The notes below the pieces were generated by a model that was not told the origin of the DNA, made no database searches, and worked only from the letters and a program-made list of their open reading frames with translations. The translations under genes and the position numbers were made by a program. Shown piece by piece: positions 21,268 to 24,954 of a DNA stretch of 24,954 bases. The first letter of the stretch is position 1. The number at the start of each line of letters is the position of its first letter. Origin of the DNA: Waddliaceae bacterium (GTDB lineage Bacteria > Chlamydiota > Chlamydiia > Chlamydiales > GCA-2709385); assembly GCA_002709385.1 (NCBI GenBank), contig PAQS01000013.1:1-24954 (forward strand), read 5' to 3'.

Positions 21268-22656
21268 ATGGATCTTTCAATTCAAGAAAATCACTTATCA
21301 GTTCCTCAGTATAATGGGCTTCACAACAGTAGAGAAAACTTAGAGGCAATTCCAAGAGGAGAAATAAGAAAAATATTAGCCAAGACGGCTCTTTTAAATG
21401 ATTCAGAATCAGAACAGTTAGCTCGTGATTGTGGAATCGATCAATTAAATTCATCATCTATACATGATCTTTTTCTTGTACACCCAGTAGGTGTTGTAGC
21501 GGCTCTTCGGTCAGAAAGGTTTCGTCCTCTTTTAATGAAGAACATGGATTACTTGATACCTTCTACGGGATTGTCTTTTCCAGGACAGGTAGATCTCTTT
21601 GCTTTTGTCACACCAGTCTTAGAAAAAGTCTATAGCATAGATGAATTAGCAAAGATCTTACCTCTTCTAAGCCCGCCAGTCTTTACTCGTTTATGTTTGT
21701 ATCTCCCATCCGAAAAACGCGAAGAGCTATCTGGAATTTTATTACAGAAGGTCAGTGAAAATTTAGGTGAGATTACGATCAATTCTCCATATCCGAAAAC
21801 ATTTGAAGAGATTCAAACCTGCCTTCTAGAAGAAAAAGAACTGTTTCCTGGTATAGGCCTTAAACATAGTTGGGCTTTATGCTTTAGGCAGGTATACGAA
21901 AAAAGAGAATACATTCTGGGTTTATCTGGAATCTTAGATGAACTCTTACCAATAGAAGATGAAAAACATCGAGTACGCATTCTCTTAAAAGAACAAGCTG
22001 TTAAATGTGCTTTGTATCTAAATGAACTTCAAGAAATGACTCACTTAGAAGCGTTGCAGTCTCTAAGCTATGATGAGATATCAGCTTTCAAGTGTCTTTC
22101 AAATCGCCATTCAACTTATTCCGAAAAAGATTTGATGGATTGTGGGTTGAAAAGAGGAGCAGACTTACGCTGTATTGGTTTTAACCCCCAAATTATGCAA
22201 AAACTCGAATCTTTGGAGGATTTATCTAAAAGTACAGAACTCAACCCATTACACTGTATGAATCTAGAAAAATTCCTACTTAGAGAGAAAGAAGGGTTAG
22301 ATTTTCTAATCTCTGTCACAGGAAAAATTCAAGGACTGAGTATTTCCGAACAAATCAAGTCTTTCACAGAGAAATTAAAAAAGTCATGGGTACCTCATGC
22401 AGAAGATTTACAGCATATTCGACAAATAATGGAAGAATTAGAAAGTTTTAGGCTAAATAGCTATATGAACCAGAATAAACTCAAAGAATTGTGGGGGAAG
22501 GCTTCTGAATTAGGGGGTGCTGGTCCTTTAAGAAAAACTCTAAGAAAGTCTCTACCGGAGGGCTTAGAAGAAGAGTTAGATTGTCTAGAGGGAATCCGCT
22601 ATATAACAGGAGATTCTTCAAATCAAATCAACTATTTTTTGTTGGAGTATTTTTAA
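21268..22656 (+). CDS. Hypothetical protein sharing the C-terminal module of the ankyrin protein
   Basis: The 462-residue protein has no signal peptide or membrane segment and is mostly helical. From about residue 45 to the end it parallels residues 348-724 of the ankyrin-repeat protein at 13730-15904: DQLNSSSIHDLFLVHPVG against HQLNNDSCKDLFLKSPLS, then a conserved DYLIPSTGL/GSFIPPKNL segment, SIDELAKILPLLSPPVF against SNEIQSLLSNLDSEVF, then GLKRGADL against GLSCGADL, and LNSYMNQNKLKELWGK against VYLRQKGMEEFWEG. It has no ankyrin repeats. It therefore represents the module in isolation; its function is unknown. The start ATG 21268 has an AGAAGGA ribosome-binding site embedded in a long-range inverted repeat. 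Confidence 0.75.
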   Translation: MDLSIQENHLSVPQYNGLHNSRENLEAIPRGEIRKILAKTALLNDSESEQLARDCGIDQLNSSSIHDLFLVHPVGVVAALRSERFRPLLMKNMDYLIPSTGLSFPGQVDLFAFVTPVLEKVYSIDELAKILPLLSPPVFTRLCLYLPSEKREELSGILLQKVSENLGEITINSPYPKTFEEIQTCLLEEKELFPGIGLKHSWALCFRQVYEKREYILGLSGILDELLPIEDEKHRVRILLKEQAVKCALYLNELQEMTHLEALQSLSYDEISAFKCLSNRHSTYSEKDLMDCGLKRGADLRCIGFNPQIMQKLESLEDLSKSTELNPLHCMNLEKFLLREKEGLDFLISVTGKIQGLSISEQIKSFTEKLKKSWVPHAEDLQHIRQIMEELESFRLNSYMNQNKLKELWGKASELGGAGPLRKTLRKSLPEGLEEELDCLEGIRYITGDSSNQINYFLLEYF

Positions 22657-22767
22657 ATACTAATCTTATCTAAATCTTTATAAGTTATTAACTGTCTTTT
22701 TTTATTTTGTTATTTTGATTAAATGAATGATTTAATTTTAGTGTTAATTTAAAAATAGAGAAGTTTT

Positions 22768-23868
22768 ATGTTGGGAAGAATATTCGGTTTTTTGAATTCA
22801 GAGGGTGGAACGCCTTCAAATCCCTCGGTAACTAATACGAATAGCTCTGATACACCTGCAGTAGATCCTATACCGGTGCAGGAGAGTAAAAAAAGGCCTA
22901 TAAGTGACCTTCAAGATACGCCGCCTATCTCAAGTCCTCCTGAAAAACTACTTAGGCCAAATGATGATAAGGTACACGCTAGTCAATTACGAGAGAAGTT
23001 GAATAAAGAATTAGATGAGATTGATTTAACTAAAGAAATAGAGTGGGAGCAAGATTTTGAAAGAAGAGAATTCAAGTCGCTGCGAACTTTTGTGGGACTC
23101 GCTAAGAACAGTCGGCCCTCTTTCTATTTCCCAAAAGAGTTAAGTTTTCACAAGATTCAGTTACAGAAAACATGTATCAATCTGAGTAGAATCATAAATC
23201 CAAGGTCAGATTCAGAAAAAGACGTAAAGTATGGAGATATAGAATATTCATCTAAATGCTTGCATCGTTTGTCGCCTAAGCATCAATCAGGTTGGCTCAA
23301 TGATGAAATCATCAATCACTTTATGAAAAAAATCCCGCAAGAGAAGTTCTCTGTTTTGCCTTCAGGTCACTTGGGACTTCTTAGTAAATATCAGAATGAT
23401 CATCAGAAATTTGAGAAAATCATCACAACTAGCCTTGGTCAAGATTGGAAAGTATCAACTTTTCTTATGCCTTTGCACTTAGGTAATCACTGGACCTTGC
23501 TTAGAGTAGATATGGAAAAGGGACAAGTGGACTATTACGATTCCCTTAATGGTCAAATTCCTAATCAATTGAGTGATTTTTTGAAGGCTCTTTCTTTAGG
23601 GATGGGTGAAAAAGATAAAGTTTGGCAGACAAATATAAAAAATTGTCCGAAACAAATAAACAGCTCTGATTGTGGGGTATACACTTGTCTTACTGCTTAT
23701 CATTTGCAAAGTTCGGGGAATTATGATTTTCACGAGAATGCCTTCCCTCAATCAGATATCAATTTTTTCCGTCTACATATCCTGAACACGCTTGCGGAAG
23801 ACATAAAAAATAACGTCATCGATTTGCTTAGTGATAGTGAATCGGAAGACTGCGTGATTTTGGATTAG
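22768..23868 (+). CDS. ULP1/SENP-type cysteine protease (peptidase family C48) with SIM-like tail
   Basis: The 366-residue protein carries a C48 domain at about residues 155-345 with every expected landmark: the substrate-groove motif SGWLNDEIINHF (Trp176), His241 in GNHWTLLRVD, Asp258 in YYDSLNG, the oxyanion Gln296 in CPKQINSSDCG, and the nucleophile Cys302. Residues 1-80 are polar and Ser/Pro/Thr-rich, compatible with a secretion signal plus linker, and a charged helical segment follows. The last residues (VIDLLSDSESEDCVILD, 350-366) look like a pair of SUMO-interacting motifs with acidic/serine flanks. Bacterial C48 proteases are typically secreted effectors that cleave SUMO, NEDD8 or ubiquitin conjugates; which of these is cut cannot be told from sequence. 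The start ATG 22768 lacks a strong Shine-Dalgarno. Confidence 0.92.
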   Translation: MLGRIFGFLNSEGGTPSNPSVTNTNSSDTPAVDPIPVQESKKRPISDLQDTPPISSPPEKLLRPNDDKVHASQLREKLNKELDEIDLTKEIEWEQDFERREFKSLRTFVGLAKNSRPSFYFPKELSFHKIQLQKTCINLSRIINPRSDSEKDVKYGDIEYSSKCLHRLSPKHQSGWLNDEIINHFMKKIPQEKFSVLPSGHLGLLSKYQNDHQKFEKIITTSLGQDWKVSTFLMPLHLGNHWTLLRVDMEKGQVDYYDSLNGQIPNQLSDFLKALSLGMGEKDKVWQTNIKNCPKQINSSDCGVYTCLTAYHLQSSGNYDFHENAFPQSDINFFRLHILNTLAEDIKNNVIDLLSDSESEDCVILD

Positions 23869-23916
23869 GAAAGAAGGTGTTATCAATAAAGTATCTATCA
23901 TTTCTCTGCTCTTTTT

Positions 23917-23992
23917 TAAGCTCCAATGGCTCCTAATCTCACCCTCATCTAACGCACTGGAAGCGCGGATTAGATAGCCATTGGAGGTCTTA
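23917..23992. repeat. 76-bp imperfect palindrome
   Basis: The arms are TAAG + CTCCAATGGCT + CTAATC (23917-23938) and GATTAG + AGCCATTGGAG + CTTA (23968-23992), with small internal loops and a 30-base centre. No T-run follows on either strand. The 12-mer TAAGCTCCAATG also occurs, as its complement, within hairpin A at 20483-20494. It could be a mobile palindromic element or an RNA hairpin between two genes. Confidence 0.6.
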
Positions 23993-24057
23993 GTTAAAAA
24001 ATGAAAACATATTAGTGATTAACTTTTTTGTTTTTATTCCGATAAGACTATTAGTTT

Positions 24058-24918
24058 ATGAGTAATGATATAGATGGAAATATGTCAATTAAGATCCTGA
24101 AAACAGTTTTTATTTTTGTATTTTTATTAGGATTTAATCTAGATGCTTTCTATTTATACCATGGTTTGGACCCTTTAGGGGATGTAAAGTCTTCTGGTTC
24201 AGATGCGAGATCTAGCGATTTCAATACCAATCATTTTAGTAATGTATTGAACTATATTGATTCTCACACGAACTATCACCATATTTTTAATCCAGATTCA
24301 TGGGATTTAAGAGATGCAGCTTCTTTGCAATCCACTGGAGATACCCGTGTATACTTTATCGATCGCAATCATACTGGAGAGCATAGTATTGGGGTGACTG
24401 TTGGCGATGATTTTGATTTGCAGTTTGGTGATGATGTTTTAGTTTTCCCTAATGTAGGTCACACCGAAGTATGGGGAGCTGCCCGAGCACCTAGTCCCGG
24501 TGATTTTGTTGATTTGGATCATATTGAAGCTGGTGAAAACATGAATTTTTTCATGGCCGATGATGGTGGAGGGTATGGAGGATATAATACCCCATTAGCT
24601 GAAGCCACTTTATGGTGGGCTGATGAAGAGCAAAATCAGCCACTAAGCTCTATGGAGCATGTTTTAGCTGTAAAGATTCCTAATACCACTCTTATGCTCT
24701 TGGCTTTTGAAGTCAGCGACCCTCTAACAAATAGATTTGGTACAGGGCGCTATGACTTTGATGACATTCTAGTTATTGTTGATGGAGCTGTAACCCCAGA
24801 ACCAGAAACTTATCTTATACTGGGTACATTTTTAGCCTTCGTAATATTGATCCGCGGGAAAAGAAGTCGTCGAATTCCTTTGTTGATTACGCAAAAATCG
24901 CGTAGTAAAATCCATTAA
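24058..24918 (+). CDS. Exported DUF4114-like protein with a PEP-CTERM-type C-terminus
   Basis: The 286-residue protein has a signal peptide best formed from the internal ATG at 24082 (MSIKILKTVFIFVFLLGFNLDA), so that start is a serious alternative to 24058; neither has a decisive ribosome-binding site. The mature part is acidic, Asp/Gly-rich and likely beta-rich. LLAFEVSDPL followed by GRYDFDDILVIVDG resembles the end of DUF4114 domains (a FED-like and a DFND-like motif). The last about 40 residues are TPEPETYLILGTFLAFVILI followed by RGKRSRR, i.e. a PEP motif, one hydrophobic helix and an arginine cluster, which is the PEP-CTERM sorting-signal layout, though 13 further residues follow the basic cluster. 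Its function may be surface or extracellular. Confidence 0.7.
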   Translation: MSNDIDGNMSIKILKTVFIFVFLLGFNLDAFYLYHGLDPLGDVKSSGSDARSSDFNTNHFSNVLNYIDSHTNYHHIFNPDSWDLRDAASLQSTGDTRVYFIDRNHTGEHSIGVTVGDDFDLQFGDDVLVFPNVGHTEVWGAARAPSPGDFVDLDHIEAGENMNFFMADDGGGYGGYNTPLAEATLWWADEEQNQPLSSMEHVLAVKIPNTTLMLLAFEVSDPLTNRFGTGRYDFDDILVIVDGAVTPEPETYLILGTFLAFVILIRGKRSRRIPLLITQKSRSKIH

Positions 24919-24954
24919 CGAAAAGGTGAATTCATCAAACTGATATTTTAGAAA

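Noticed and set aside
23917-23992. Rho-independent terminator for the ULP-type protease gene
   Set aside because: The palindrome is strong, but neither side has the T-run expected after a terminator stem; the right side is A-rich on the plus strand.

Overview
The window looks like chromosomal DNA of an environmental, amoeba-associated member of the Chlamydiae (order Parachlamydiales or a close relative). The main evidence is a clear homolog of the chlamydial plasmid protein pGP6-D, a plastid-like 2-oxoglutarate/malate (DASS) translocator of the type found in Chlamydia, low G+C content, and many genes that look like host-directed effectors (ankyrin repeats, ULP1/C48 protease, caspase-like and lipase-like proteins). 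The species cannot be fixed from the sequence alone.

Layout. 1-4.0 kb: the end of a YkgJ-like cysteine-cluster gene, a large unrecognised protein, and a minus-strand pair (unknown protein plus membrane-anchored methyltransferase). 4.1-7.6 kb: the dicarboxylate translocator, divergent from the pGP6-D homolog, which converges on an outer-membrane-like protein. 7.7-9.5 kb: an exported protein with a ubiquitin-like domain and a helical module, then msrB on the other strand, then a second copy of the helical module alone. 9.6-12.3 kb: a minus-strand run of a Mesh1-like alarmone hydrolase, a hotdog thioesterase and an EamA transporter, preceded by a small single-pass membrane protein. 12.5-13.6 kb: a YheU (UPF0270) protein and a signal-peptide protein whose 3' end runs into three tandem copies of a 107-bp palindromic repeat. 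13.7-23.9 kb: a plus-strand series of probable effectors, interrupted by an exported small heat-shock protein on the minus strand. This series holds an ankyrin protein, a translationally coupled pair ending in a clan-CD (caspase/CHAT-like) cysteine protease, a class-3-lipase-like protein, a PAP2 phosphatase, a protein sharing the C-terminal module of the ankyrin protein, and a ULP1-type deSUMOylase with a SUMO-interacting-motif-like tail. 24.0-24.9 kb: an exported protein with a DUF4114-like region and a PEP-CTERM-like tail.

How it fits together. Housekeeping functions (translocator, thioesterase, MsrB, alarmone hydrolase, EamA transporter) are interspersed with accessory genes. The right half reads as an effector-rich block in which most genes have their own ribosome-binding site and several are separated by strong hairpins. 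Two themes recur. One is eukaryotic ubiquitin/SUMO biology: a ubiquitin-like fold at 7.7 kb, and a SUMO-protease with a SIM-like tail at 22.8 kb. The other is RNA-hairpin-forming DNA placed just 3' of genes: the CCACAGAG-type repeats at three loci, and stacked hairpins after the lipase-like gene. No tRNA, rRNA, CRISPR array, transposase or integrase was seen.
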